From Rubrivivax sp. (GTDB taxonomy: Bacteria; Pseudomonadota; Gammaproteobacteria; Burkholderiales; Burkholderiaceae_C): a stretch of DNA of 64,000 nt. Position 1 is the first letter of the stretch, and the number at the start of each line of letters is the position of its first letter. The stretch is taken from positions 1 to 64,000 of the forward strand of contig JADMJD010000128.1 of NCBI GenBank assembly GCA_018780805.1. The letters run 5' to 3'. The position numbers were made by a program, and so were the translations under genes. Below the pieces are notes generated by a model. It did not search any database. It saw only the letters and a program-made list of their open reading frames with translations, and was not told where the DNA came from. This document shows, one piece after another, positions 19,441 through 28,537 of the stretch.

Positions 19441-20559
19441 ATGACGCTGCAACCGCCTGCCCCCACCGTGCACCTCGTGGCCGGTGCACGGCCGAACTTC
19501 ATGAAGGTGGCGCCCATCATCCGGGCGCTTCAGGCCGATGGCCAGCTGGGCTGGCGCCTGGTGCACACCGGTCAGCACTTCGACCACAACATGAGTGGTG
19601 TGTTCTTCCGCGAACTGGGCATCCCGGAGCCGGACACCCGGTTTGACTGCGGCGGCGGCACCCATGCGGCGCAGACCGCACGGGTGATGGAGGCCTTCGA
19701 AGCCCACTGCCGCGACACCCGGCCCGACGCCGTGCTGGTGGTGGGCGATGTCAATTCCACACTGGCCTGTGCGCTGGTGGCGCGCAAGGCCGGCATCCCG
19801 GTGGCGCATGTCGAAGCCGGTTTGCGCAGCGGCGACATGGCGATGCCGGAAGAGATCAACCGCCGCGCCACCGACGCCATCTGCAACTGGTTCTTCGCGA
19901 CCGAGCCGGCCGGTGTGCAGCACCTGCTGCGCGAGGGGCATGCAGCGGCCGATATCTTCCACGTCGGCCACGTCATGGCCGACAACCTCATCCACCAGGT
20001 GCAGCAGCTGCAGCAGACGCCGACCTCGGCGCTGGAGTCGCATGACCTGAAGACCCGCCTGGGCCCGCACTACGGGGTGGTCACGCTGCACCGGCCCGCC
20101 AACGTGGACGACCCGCAGGCGCTGGCCGGCATGGTGGCGGCCCTGAACCGCATCGCGCAAGAGCTGCCGCTGGCCTTTCCGGTGCATCCGCGCACGCGGC
20201 TGATGCTGGAGCGCTCGGGCCTCGTGCTGGCGGCCGGTGTGCACCTGCTGCCACCCCAGGCCTACATGAGCTTCCTGCACCTGTGGAAGGACGCCGCCGT
20301 CGTCATCACCGACAGCGGTGGCCTGCAGGAGGAAACCACCGTGCTGGGCGTGCCCTGCATCACGGCACGCGACAACACCGAGCGCCCCGTGACGGTGGAC
20401 GAAGGCAGCAACACCCTGGCGGGCACCGACCCGGCGCAGATCGTGGCGCTGGTCATGGACACCTTGCGCACCGGTGGCAAACGCGGCCAGCGCCCGGCGC
20501 TGTGGGACGGGCAAGCCGCCGTGCGCATCGTGCAACACCTGAAGGAGCGCATGGCATGA
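19441..20559 (+). CDS. wecB: UDP-N-acetylglucosamine 2-epimerase (non-hydrolysing)
   Basis: GARPNFMKVAPIIRAL, HTGQHFDHNMSGVFF, HVEAGLRSGDMAMPEEINRRATD, TDSGGLQEE motifs. Confidence 0.93.
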   Translation: MTLQPPAPTVHLVAGARPNFMKVAPIIRALQADGQLGWRLVHTGQHFDHNMSGVFFRELGIPEPDTRFDCGGGTHAAQTARVMEAFEAHCRDTRPDAVLVVGDVNSTLACALVARKAGIPVAHVEAGLRSGDMAMPEEINRRATDAICNWFFATEPAGVQHLLREGHAAADIFHVGHVMADNLIHQVQQLQQTPTSALESHDLKTRLGPHYGVVTLHRPANVDDPQALAGMVAALNRIAQELPLAFPVHPRTRLMLERSGLVLAAGVHLLPPQAYMSFLHLWKDAAVVITDSGGLQEETTVLGVPCITARDNTERPVTVDEGSNTLAGTDPAQIVALVMDTLRTGGKRGQRPALWDGQAAVRIVQHLKERMA

Positions 20560-20675
20560 GCACGCCGGGCCGTCCCAAGGGCGAATTCCGGAGTGCGCAG
20601 CACGAAGGTACTCCATTGAGCACGCCGGGCCGTCCCAAGGGCGAATTCCGGAGTGCGCAGCGCGAAGGTACTCCA
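20556..20675 (+). repeat. Two-copy 60-bp tandem direct repeat, each unit starting at an ATG/TTG and in frame with the downstream glycosyltransferase
   Basis: Units at 20556-20615 and 20616-20675 differ at only a few positions; translated (MSTPGRPKGEFRSAQHEGTP)(LSTPGRPKGEFRSAQREGTP). Confidence 0.95.
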
Positions 20676-21500
20676 ATGAATGAACCACGCATCAGCCTGA
20701 TGGGCTGTCTGATCGACAACCTGACGATGGCGGAGACGGTCGACAAGGTGGCGGGCTTCATCGCCTCCGGCCAGCCGCACCAGCATGTGGTGGTCAACGT
20801 CGACAAACTCGTCAAGGCGCAGAAGGACCCGGCGCTGCGCGACATCATCAACCGCTGCGACCTGGTCAACGCCGACGGCATGCCTGTGGTCTGGGCGTCC
20901 CGCTGGCTGGGGCGGCCGTTGAAGGCCCGTGTCACCGGTGTCGACCTCTTCGATGCCTTGATGGTGCAAGCCGCCGCGCGTGGCTGGCGTGTCTTTCTGC
21001 TCGGTGCGCGCGAAGAGGTGGTGATGGCGGTGCGCGACAAGTACGCCGAGCGCTTTCCGACCCTGCAGTTTGCCGGCGCGCGCAACGGCTACTGGTCGGC
21101 CGACCAAGAGCCGCAAGTGGTTGAGGAGGTGCGTGCCGCGCGTGCCGACCTGCTGTTCGTGGCCATCAGCTCGCCGTACAAGGAGCGTTTTCTGGGCACC
21201 TGGCAGGCCCACATGCGGGTGCCCTTTGCGATGGGTGTCGGCGGCACCTTCGATGTGGCGGCGGGCAAGGTCAAACGCGCGCCGGTCTGGATGCAGCAGT
21301 CCGGGCTGGAGTGGTTCTACCGCTTCCTGCAGGAGCCGCGTCGCATGTTCCGCCGCTACTTCATCGAAGACATGGGCTTCATGCGCCTGCTGGCGCGTGA
21401 GTGGTGGCAGGCCCGTCGGCAGACCCGTCGGCAAGTCCGCCAGCAGGGTGGTGATGCAGCCGCCGCCGGGCCAGTGCCGCTGGAGCACAAAGGGCGATGA
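20676..21500 (+). CDS. WecG/TagA/CpsF-family glycosyltransferase
   Basis: HVVVNVDKLVKAQKDPALRDIINRCDLVNADGMPVVWASRWLG...RVTGVDLFDAL...GVGGTFDVAAGKVKRAP; start chosen after the repeat (an in-frame upstream start at 20556 is also possible). Confidence 0.9.
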   Translation: MNEPRISLMGCLIDNLTMAETVDKVAGFIASGQPHQHVVVNVDKLVKAQKDPALRDIINRCDLVNADGMPVVWASRWLGRPLKARVTGVDLFDALMVQAAARGWRVFLLGAREEVVMAVRDKYAERFPTLQFAGARNGYWSADQEPQVVEEVRAARADLLFVAISSPYKERFLGTWQAHMRVPFAMGVGGTFDVAAGKVKRAPVWMQQSGLEWFYRFLQEPRRMFRRYFIEDMGFMRLLAREWWQARRQTRRQVRQQGGDAAAAGPVPLEHKGR

Positions 21501-22543
21501 ACATCGTCCTGTCGCTGGACTACGAGGTCTATTTCGGCCGCCGCACCGGCTCGGTCGAACGCTCGCTGATCGCGCCGACGCAGGCGCTGCTGGCACTGGC
21601 GGCGCGCTACCGCGTGCCGCTGGTGTTTTTTGTCGATGTGCTCTACCTGCAGGCCCTGCAGGACGCGGCCCGCGCACACGCCGGGCCGCGCAAGGACCTG
21701 GCGCGCATCCAGCGCCAGCTGGCCGCCTGCGTGCACGGCGGCCACGAGTTGCAGCTGCACCTGCACCCACATTGGGTGGATGCCCGGTGGTCTGACGACG
21801 GCTGGCAGATGGACATGCGGCGCTACCGCCTGCACGACTTCGCGCGCGACCAGATCCATGGCTTGGTGCAAACGGGGGTCGACACCCTGCGCTGTTTCAC
21901 CGGCCGCGTCAGCGCATTCCGCGCCGGTGGCTGGTGTCTGCAGCCCTTTGAAGCTTTGCACGATGCGCTGTTGGCGGCCGGCATCGCCATCGACAGCACG
22001 GTGTTTGCAGGCGGCTACCAACACGGGGCCGGGCATGACTTTGACTTCCGACGCGCGCCACCGCTGAGCCGCTGGCGCTTCGACCGCGACCCGCTGGTGC
22101 CGGCAGCGCAGGGCCGGTTCCTGGAGGTGCCGATCGCCAGCCACCTGGTGGGCCCAGGCTTCTATTGGCGGCTGGCCCTGGCCCGTCGGCTGAAGCAGGC
22201 CCACCACCGGCCGCTGGGCGACGGGTCGGCCATGGCGCTGGGGCGTCAGGACCTGGCGCGCAAGCTGCTCTGGCCCAGCACCAGCGTGGTGTCCATCGAC
22301 GGCTTGAAGGCTGACTTCCTGGAGGCCGCGTACCGCCGCTACCGCGCCCTGGGCCACGCGGACTTCGTGGTCATTGGCCACCCCAAGGCGGTGACGCCGC
22401 ACTCGCTGCAAAGGCTGGACGACTTTCTGGCCCGGCACGTGGACGAAAATTTCTGCGGCCTCAACGCCTGCGTTGACGGCCACTCCGCGGTGCAGGTCGA
22501 CCGCTGCCGGCCCGCGGCCGGTCCGCTGCGTTGGGTGGCATGA
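21497..22543 (+). CDS. Polysaccharide deacetylase-family protein
   Basis: NodB-like SLDYEVYF...VFFVDVLYL...GGHELQLHLHPHWVDA...FRAGGWC; ATGA overlap with the preceding gene. Confidence 0.75.
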   Translation: MNIVLSLDYEVYFGRRTGSVERSLIAPTQALLALAARYRVPLVFFVDVLYLQALQDAARAHAGPRKDLARIQRQLAACVHGGHELQLHLHPHWVDARWSDDGWQMDMRRYRLHDFARDQIHGLVQTGVDTLRCFTGRVSAFRAGGWCLQPFEALHDALLAAGIAIDSTVFAGGYQHGAGHDFDFRRAPPLSRWRFDRDPLVPAAQGRFLEVPIASHLVGPGFYWRLALARRLKQAHHRPLGDGSAMALGRQDLARKLLWPSTSVVSIDGLKADFLEAAYRRYRALGHADFVVIGHPKAVTPHSLQRLDDFLARHVDENFCGLNACVDGHSAVQVDRCRPAAGPLRWVA

Positions 22544-23937
22544 CAGCGCTGCGCGTGCGCCGTGTGGCCGGCATCGGCGGCCCGCCGCTGGCGCTGGCCT
22601 TGGCCTGGTGCATTCCCGGCGCGGCGCTGCTGTGGGCGATCAGCCTGTGGCGGCCGCCCACCAGCCTGGCCGAGGCCGCACTCACCTTGGCCGCTGTGGT
22701 GCTGCCTGCCTGCGCCCTGTGGTGGGTGGCGCGGGCGGGCCAGCAGGCCGGTCTGGCGCTGGCCAGCCTGGCGGGCGTGGTGGTGCTGTTGTCCGACGCC
22801 ACGCTGCGGCCCGGAACGGGTGGCACCAGTGCCGGGCTGGATGCCCAGAGTGTCCTGAAGTTCGGCCTCTGGTCCCTGGGCCTGTTGCTTTTGTTCTGGC
22901 GCCGCCAGGTCGTGCTGGCGGCCCTGCGCCACCCACCCTGTGCGGCCTTGGCGGCGTTGGTGGTCTGGAGCCTGTGCAGCGCGCTGTGGTCGATCACACC
23001 GGCCTACTCGGCCGCCGCGGCCCTGGCCCTGGCCGGTGTTTGGGTGCTGGCCACGGTGTTTGCAGCCGGGTTCACCCGGCGCCAGGGTACAGCGGTCATT
23101 GCGCTGGCGCTGGTGGGCACGCTGGTCGCGTCGTTGGTCTTGTACCTGCTGGTGCCTGCCCGTGCGCTGACGGTCACCGAGGGTGGCTTGAACCTGCGCC
23201 TGAGCGGCGTCTACGGCAGCCCCAACAACCTGGGCCGTGCCGCGGCCCTGGCCGCCCTGCTGGTGTTGATGTCCGTCGGTGCACTCAGGCGCTGGCAAGG
23301 GGCTGCGGTGCTGCTGCTGGCCCTGCCGCTGTGCGCCACCTGCCTGCTGATGTCGGGCAACCGCGGTGCCGCGCTGGCGCTGGTTGGGGCCTGGGGTGTC
23401 TACCTGCTGGCCGGCCGGCCCTGGCAGCTGGCGCTGGCCGCCTTGACGCTGCTGTTCAGCGTGGCCGTGTTGGCGCTGGCGCCGGAGCTGCGTGCCGATC
23501 TGGCCGGTTTGTTGTCACGCTCGGGCCGGCGCAACGAGATCACCACCCTCACGGGCCGCACCGACATCTGGGCCGCCGTGATCGGCCTGATCCGTGAGGC
23601 GCCGCTGCTGGGCCATGGTTTTGCATCCACCCGCGAGCTCTTGCCCGCCGCCTGGTGGACGGCCTACGGCTGGACCACGACCTCGGCGCATAACCTGTGG
23701 CTGCAGGTGGCCGTGACCACCGGCTTCGTCGGCCTGGCCTTGCTGCTGCTGGGCCAGCTGGCCTGGGCCTGGCAGGCCCTGCATCGGCCCCAGCCCGCAC
23801 GGGACGCCGTCTTCGTGTTCGTGCTGGTCATCGGCCTGCTGGAGTCGAGTGCCGGTGGGCCGTCGGTGAACCTGCTGAGCTTTGTGCTGGCCTGGGCGGC
23901 CGCGCCTGGCCTGCAGGAGGCACGGCGCCATGCTTGA
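22540..23937 (+). CDS. O-antigen ligase-family protein (WaaL/Wzy-like)
   Basis: Many hydrophobic segments; NRGAALALVGAW and GRTDIWAAVIGLIREAPLLGHGF...SAHNLWLQVAVTTGFVGLALLL typical of O-antigen ligase/polymerase proteins. Confidence 0.85.
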   Translation: MTALRVRRVAGIGGPPLALALAWCIPGAALLWAISLWRPPTSLAEAALTLAAVVLPACALWWVARAGQQAGLALASLAGVVVLLSDATLRPGTGGTSAGLDAQSVLKFGLWSLGLLLLFWRRQVVLAALRHPPCAALAALVVWSLCSALWSITPAYSAAAALALAGVWVLATVFAAGFTRRQGTAVIALALVGTLVASLVLYLLVPARALTVTEGGLNLRLSGVYGSPNNLGRAAALAALLVLMSVGALRRWQGAAVLLLALPLCATCLLMSGNRGAALALVGAWGVYLLAGRPWQLALAALTLLFSVAVLALAPELRADLAGLLSRSGRRNEITTLTGRTDIWAAVIGLIREAPLLGHGFASTRELLPAAWWTAYGWTTTSAHNLWLQVAVTTGFVGLALLLLGQLAWAWQALHRPQPARDAVFVFVLVIGLLESSAGGPSVNLLSFVLAWAAAPGLQEARRHA

Positions 23938-24763
23938 CGCTACCGGGTGCCGGCGCCGGGCCCTGGCCTGGATGCTGTGGGGGGGCACGACGGCCGGCAC
24001 CGCCCAAGGTGCACTGAACGCACCGCGTCCACCGCGCCAGTGGCACAGCGCGTTCCAGCAGCGCCTGGCCGACTGGGGCCCCGCCGTGTCGGGCTGGGGC
24101 TTCGACAACCACCGCTGGTTGGCCGAACCCGGTGTGCCGGGGCAACTGCTGCGGGTGTTGTTGCGGCAGGGCAGCATCGACCCCGGCTCCATGCTGCGCC
24201 GCGGGCTGCCGCGCTCCGGCACCGGTTTCAAGGCGCCGGTGCTGCAGCCTGGTGCCGATGCCGCCACGCTGCGCTACCGCGTGCGCTTCCCGGCTGACTT
24301 CGATTTTGTGCGTGGTGGCAAGCTGCCGGGCCTGTACGGCGGGCGCGGCAACTCCGGCGGCGCCATCCCGTCGGGCCGCGACGGGTTTTCGCTGCGGCTG
24401 ATGTGGCGCAGCCAAGGCGATGCCGAGGTCTACGCCTACCTGCCCACCAGCCAGGGGCATGGCAGCTCGCTGCTGCGCGGCCAGGCGCGCTTCACACCCG
24501 GCCGCTGGCACGAGGTGCAACAGACCGTCGTGCTTAACCGCCCGGGTGAGAACAACGGCCGCGTCGAACTGCGGCTGGACGGGCAACTGGCGGGCGTGGC
24601 CACGGGCCTGCGCTTGCGCGACGTGCCGGAACTGCACATCGACGGCGTGTTCTTCGAGGTCTTCTTCGGCGGCAACGACGACACCTGGGCCGCACGCGCC
24701 GACACCCATGTGGACTTTGCGTCCTTCATGCTGGTGGCGCACACGCTGGAGCAGCGGCCGTGA
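23930..24763 (+). CDS. Polysaccharide lyase family 14-like (alginate-lyase-like) secreted protein
   Basis: RYRVRFPADFDFVRGGKLPGLYGGRGNSGGAIPSGRDGFSLRLMWRSQGDAEVYAYLP...ELHIDGVFFEVFFGGND beta-jelly-roll lyase motif; N-terminal signal-like segment. Confidence 0.7.
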   Translation: MLDATGCRRRALAWMLWGGTTAGTAQGALNAPRPPRQWHSAFQQRLADWGPAVSGWGFDNHRWLAEPGVPGQLLRVLLRQGSIDPGSMLRRGLPRSGTGFKAPVLQPGADAATLRYRVRFPADFDFVRGGKLPGLYGGRGNSGGAIPSGRDGFSLRLMWRSQGDAEVYAYLPTSQGHGSSLLRGQARFTPGRWHEVQQTVVLNRPGENNGRVELRLDGQLAGVATGLRLRDVPELHIDGVFFEVFFGGNDDTWAARADTHVDFASFMLVAHTLEQRP

Positions 24764-25995
24764 CGTCGCCCGGCTGTTCCAACGCCTTGCCTCAACGCGC
24801 GGCTGCGCTGGTCGAGCAACTGGCGCTGTCCGGCGCCAACTTCATCGCCTTCCTGGTGCTCGCGCGGCAGCTGGCGCCGGCCGACTGGGGTGCCTTCGGT
24901 TTTGCCTACGCCTTGCTGCTCTTCATGCAGGGTTTCCAGCGTGCCAGCGTCACGATCCCGATGATCCCGTATTCGGCCCACGGGGCGGGCTGGTCCGCCA
25001 CACGCCAGGCCTGGGCCGGCATGAACCTGGGCCTGAGCCTGCTGTGTGCCGCCGGTCTGGCCTTGGTGGCAGCGGTGCTGCAGCTCGTTTCGGGCGGCTG
25101 GCTGGTGCAGGCGTTTGCGATGGCCAGCCTGCTGGCGGTGCCGATGTTCCTGCACGAATTTGCGCGCCGTGCCGCCATCCAGGAGGGCCGCACGGACCTG
25201 CTCGCCGCCATGGGCCTGGCCTATGCCGTGGTGCTGACCGTGGCCGTGCTCTGGCCCGGCGCTGCGGGGCGGGGCGCCTGGTCGGCCAGCATCGCCTGGG
25301 CGGCTGCGGCGGCGGTGGCCGCCGCGGTCTATGCGATGAAGGGCGGCACGCCGCTGCGGCTGCGCCGCGCCGCCTGGCCCGACGGCGCCGGCTACCGGCA
25401 TTACGTCGGCTGGGCCGCGCTGGGCCACCTGGGCCACAGCGGCTACAACTTTGGCGTGCAGGCCATCCTGGCCGCGTTGGCCGGCCCTGCGGCCGTGGGC
25501 GCCTTCCACGCCTGCAGGACCTTGGTGCAGCCCGTCAGCGTGCTGCTCAATGCCATGGACGGTGTCGACAAACCGCGGGCCGCGGCGGCCCTGGCCAGGG
25601 GCGGGCCCGCTGCCATGCGCCGTGTGTTGTGGCACTCGCTGGCGACGATGGCCATCCTGGCGCTGCCGGTGCTGACGGTGGCGGCCCTGTGGGCCACGCC
25701 ACTGCTGACGCTGGCTTACGGCGAGCGCTACGCCACGCAGGGCACGCTGGTCGCCGCCTGGTGCGTGGCGTCGGTGTGCATGCTGCTGGCGCAGCCGGTC
25801 GAGTCGGGCCTCTACATGTCGGACCGCACACGCGCCTTGTTCGTCGGGCGGGCTGCGGCTGCGGCTGCGGGCACCGGGGTGGCGCTCTGGCTGGTGCCGG
25901 TGCATGGCGCCACGGGCGCCGTGGCCGCGCTGGCCGCGGGCTTTTTTGTGGCGGCGGTTTCCGGTGCCCTTCAACTCAGACACAAGGGCTCCTGA
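24760..25995 (+). CDS. Polysaccharide flippase/export protein (Wzx/MATE-like)
   Basis: 411 aa, about 12 TM segments; FIAFLVLARQLAPADWGAFGFAYALLLFMQGFQRA typical N-terminus. Confidence 0.8.
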   Translation: MTSPGCSNALPQRAAALVEQLALSGANFIAFLVLARQLAPADWGAFGFAYALLLFMQGFQRASVTIPMIPYSAHGAGWSATRQAWAGMNLGLSLLCAAGLALVAAVLQLVSGGWLVQAFAMASLLAVPMFLHEFARRAAIQEGRTDLLAAMGLAYAVVLTVAVLWPGAAGRGAWSASIAWAAAAAVAAAVYAMKGGTPLRLRRAAWPDGAGYRHYVGWAALGHLGHSGYNFGVQAILAALAGPAAVGAFHACRTLVQPVSVLLNAMDGVDKPRAAAALARGGPAAMRRVLWHSLATMAILALPVLTVAALWATPLLTLAYGERYATQGTLVAAWCVASVCMLLAQPVESGLYMSDRTRALFVGRAAAAAAGTGVALWLVPVHGATGAVAALAAGFFVAAVSGALQLRHKGS

Positions 25996-25997
25996 CC

Positions 25998-27107
25998 ATG
26001 GGCAACCCCTCAACGACCACCACCACGACAGCCTCGACGGTGGCTGCCGCCGCAACCGCAGCCGCAACCGCAGCCGCACCCGCCGCAAGCCGCAGCCTGT
26101 ACCTGGCGTGGACGCACTTCCAGCGCCGCCAGGTGTCGATGGCCGACCTGGCGGGCTTCGAGTGTGTCTTCCTGCCGCTGGCCTACAAGGGCCGCAGCCA
26201 CCTGCTGCGCGGCCTGCACTACCTGCGGCTGATGCTGCGCACCGTCCAGGTGTTGCGCCAGCACCGGCCAGCGGTGTTGTGGCTGCAGCTGCCGCAGTTT
26301 CCGCTGCTGTGGGCGGCCATGCTCTACAGACTGTTGTTCGACCCGGCGCTGCAGCTGGTGGCCGACTGCCACAACGCCGCTTTCCAGGCGCCGTGGTCCC
26401 GGCTGCCGTTGGGGCTGTCGCTGTTGCGGCGCTGCACCTGCATCCTGGTGCACAACGACGACATGCGGGCCCGGGCGCAGCAGCTGGGTCTGCCCATGAC
26501 CCGTGTGCAGGTGCTGGAGGATGTGCCGCCGCTGCACCGCGGTGGCACGCGCGGTGTGCCGGTGCCCCCGGCGTTTGCGGGCCGCCCGCGGCCCTGGGTG
26601 TTGTTCCCCGGCAGTTACGGCCAGGACGAACCCATCGGCGAGTTGCTGGCGGCGGCCGCGATGATGCCGGCCGGCACCTTGGCCGTCACCGGCCGGCGCA
26701 GCAATGCCACCCGCAACGGCCACGACATCAGCCAGGTGCCCGCCAACACCGTGCTGACCGACTACGTGCCGGTGGCCGAGCTGGACGCCCTGCTGGCCCA
26801 TGCCGACGTGGTGCTGGCCTTGACACGCAACGACGGCATCCAGCTCAGCGTCTGCAACGAGGCGCTGGGCTTCGGCAAGCCCATGGTCATGTCCGGCACC
26901 CCGCTGCTGAGGGCGCTGTTCGGCAGTGCCGCCGTGGTGGTGGACTCGTCGGACCCGGCGGACATCCTGCGTGGCATCGGGCAGGCCTGGCAGGCGCGTG
27001 ACCACTGGGGTGATGCGGCCGAATCACTGGCGCATCAGCGGCGCAGCCGGTGGGTGGCCGAGCCTCTGCAACGATGCTTGCGGGTGCTGGATGCGCGTGT
27101 GCCATGA
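25998..27107 (+). CDS. Glycosyltransferase (GT-B type)
   Basis: LVADCHNAAFQAPWSRLP, ILVHNDDMRARAQQLG, VLFPGSYGQDEPIGELLAAA, DVVLALTRNDGIQLSVCNEALGFGKPMVMSGTPLL; start at ATG 25998 within ORF 24420..27107. Confidence 0.82.
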   Translation: MGNPSTTTTTTASTVAAAATAAATAAAPAASRSLYLAWTHFQRRQVSMADLAGFECVFLPLAYKGRSHLLRGLHYLRLMLRTVQVLRQHRPAVLWLQLPQFPLLWAAMLYRLLFDPALQLVADCHNAAFQAPWSRLPLGLSLLRRCTCILVHNDDMRARAQQLGLPMTRVQVLEDVPPLHRGGTRGVPVPPAFAGRPRPWVLFPGSYGQDEPIGELLAAAAMMPAGTLAVTGRRSNATRNGHDISQVPANTVLTDYVPVAELDALLAHADVVLALTRNDGIQLSVCNEALGFGKPMVMSGTPLLRALFGSAAVVVDSSDPADILRGIGQAWQARDHWGDAAESLAHQRRSRWVAEPLQRCLRVLDARVP

Positions 27108-28303
27108 GGGCCGGCCTGCCCCGTTGCATCGCCCTGGTCGGGCGCCTGGGCACACCGCAGCTGGCCTGCCTGCGCAGCTGGCGCCGCCGGGGCGTGCCGG
27201 TGCTGTTCGTGCACGACGGGCCGCAGCCCTTGTCGCGCCTGGTCGTGCGTTTGTTGGGGGTGCCCTGTGTGAACCTGGGGCCGCTGCGGCCTGGCGACGC
27301 GGCCTTCGTCGCTCAATTTGCTGGTCACCTGCGGGCGCATGGCGTGGACGCCGTGACCTGCGTCTCGGAGCCCATCAGCGAGGCCCTCTGGGCCATGGCG
27401 GCACGGTTGCCGCCGGGTCTGCGCCTGCTGTGTGTGCAGCCTGCGCAGGTGCGCGTGCTGGAATCCAAGTTTGCGCAGGACGCCACCGCGCGGGCAGCCG
27501 GCCTGCCCACGCTGCAGAGCTGGCGCTGGTGGCCTGGTGACGCGGCCCAGACGGTGGACGTGCCGCCGCAGGCCTTCCCGCTGGTGGTGCGGCCCGATGT
27601 GCAGCGCGCCGCCAACCCCGGCTTCAAACTGGCTGTGGTGAAGGACCCGGCCGCGTTGCGCGCGCTGGTGGCCGCGCTGGTGCCGGGCTCGTCGGGTGTC
27701 ATCGCCCAAACGCTGGTGCGGGGCCCCAACCTGCTGGTGCATGGCTACCGCAGCGCCGACGGCCGCTGGGGCGGGCATGTGGCCTTCCGGGTCGACGTCA
27801 AACACCGGGGTTTCACGGTTCGGCTCAGCCCCGTGCCGCTGCCGGCCGACCTTGCACAGGGCTGCCGCCGCATGGAGCAGGCGCTGGGCCTGTGCGGCGT
27901 GTACCACTGGGAGTTCGTGCAGGACGAGTCCTCGGGTGCGGCCTGGTTCCTGGACCTGAACCCCCGCTTCGGCGGCACCACGGGCAAGGTGCTGGCCGCG
28001 GGTTATGACGAACCGCTGGCACTGCTGGGCACGGCGCAGCCGGGGGCGTTGACGCACTCGCAGGTGCTGCACGCCCGGCTGCGCCCCAGCGGCGGCAAAC
28101 ACCAGGCGCTGGCGGCGCTGGTGGGGGCCTTGCGCCGCCGCAGCACCGAGGCCGACTACCCCTACCCCAACCTGCGGCGGCTGCTGCCGGCCCTGCTGCA
28201 CCAGCTGTTCCTGGGCCGCGACGAGATCCTGCGCCTGGCCGATGCACGCACCGGGCTGGCCTTTGCCGCGCACCAGATCGTGCGCCGGTGGATGCCGCGT
28301 TGA
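27104..28303 (+). CDS. ATP-grasp domain protein in the exopolysaccharide locus
   Basis: VLESKFAQDATARAAGLPTLQSWRW, PLVVRPDVQRAANPGFKLAVV, WEFVQDESSGAAWFLDLNPRFGGTTG ATP-grasp layout; ATGA overlap with the preceding gene. Confidence 0.75.
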   Translation: MRAGLPRCIALVGRLGTPQLACLRSWRRRGVPVLFVHDGPQPLSRLVVRLLGVPCVNLGPLRPGDAAFVAQFAGHLRAHGVDAVTCVSEPISEALWAMAARLPPGLRLLCVQPAQVRVLESKFAQDATARAAGLPTLQSWRWWPGDAAQTVDVPPQAFPLVVRPDVQRAANPGFKLAVVKDPAALRALVAALVPGSSGVIAQTLVRGPNLLVHGYRSADGRWGGHVAFRVDVKHRGFTVRLSPVPLPADLAQGCRRMEQALGLCGVYHWEFVQDESSGAAWFLDLNPRFGGTTGKVLAAGYDEPLALLGTAQPGALTHSQVLHARLRPSGGKHQALAALVGALRRRSTEADYPYPNLRRLLPALLHQLFLGRDEILRLADARTGLAFAAHQIVRRWMPR

Positions 28304-28325
28304 TGCCACGTTGAAGCCGCGTTGA
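28293..28325 (+). repeat. Three tandem 11-bp units at the 3' end of the ATP-grasp gene
   Basis: tgccgcgttga-tgccacgttga-agccgcgttga, each ending in TGA. Confidence 0.85.
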
Positions 28326-28412
28326 ATCACGGCCAGCGGGTCGCAGCGATGTATCAGCGGCCGGCTTCGCGGCTCTGTCCCACAGGAGCTGTTCAGCGCC
28401 AGGAGCAACCAG

Positions 28413-28523
28413 TTGAATGCCGAAGATTTCAAGCCACGCCAAGGCGTCCGCATTGCCGTGTTTGCCGTTTTCGTCCTGTTGCTCGCGCTGGCAGACCAGG
28501 TCTGGTTTTCCACCCCACTGTGA
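28413..28523 (+). CDS. Possible 36-aa single-TM small protein (TTG start)
   Basis: AGGAG seven nt upstream of TTG; translation MNAEDFKPRQGVRIAVFAVFVLLLALADQVWFSTPL; below the ORF-track size cutoff. Confidence 0.35.
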   Translation: MNAEDFKPRQGVRIAVFAVFVLLLALADQVWFSTPL

Positions 28524-28537
28524 ACGGAGACGCGCGA

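Noticed and set aside
17623-20688. 1021-aa minus-strand ORF
   Set aside because: Antisense to the iron-type permease and wecB; composition dominated by Q/R/H/G, no domain; the complementary frame has clear homology motifs
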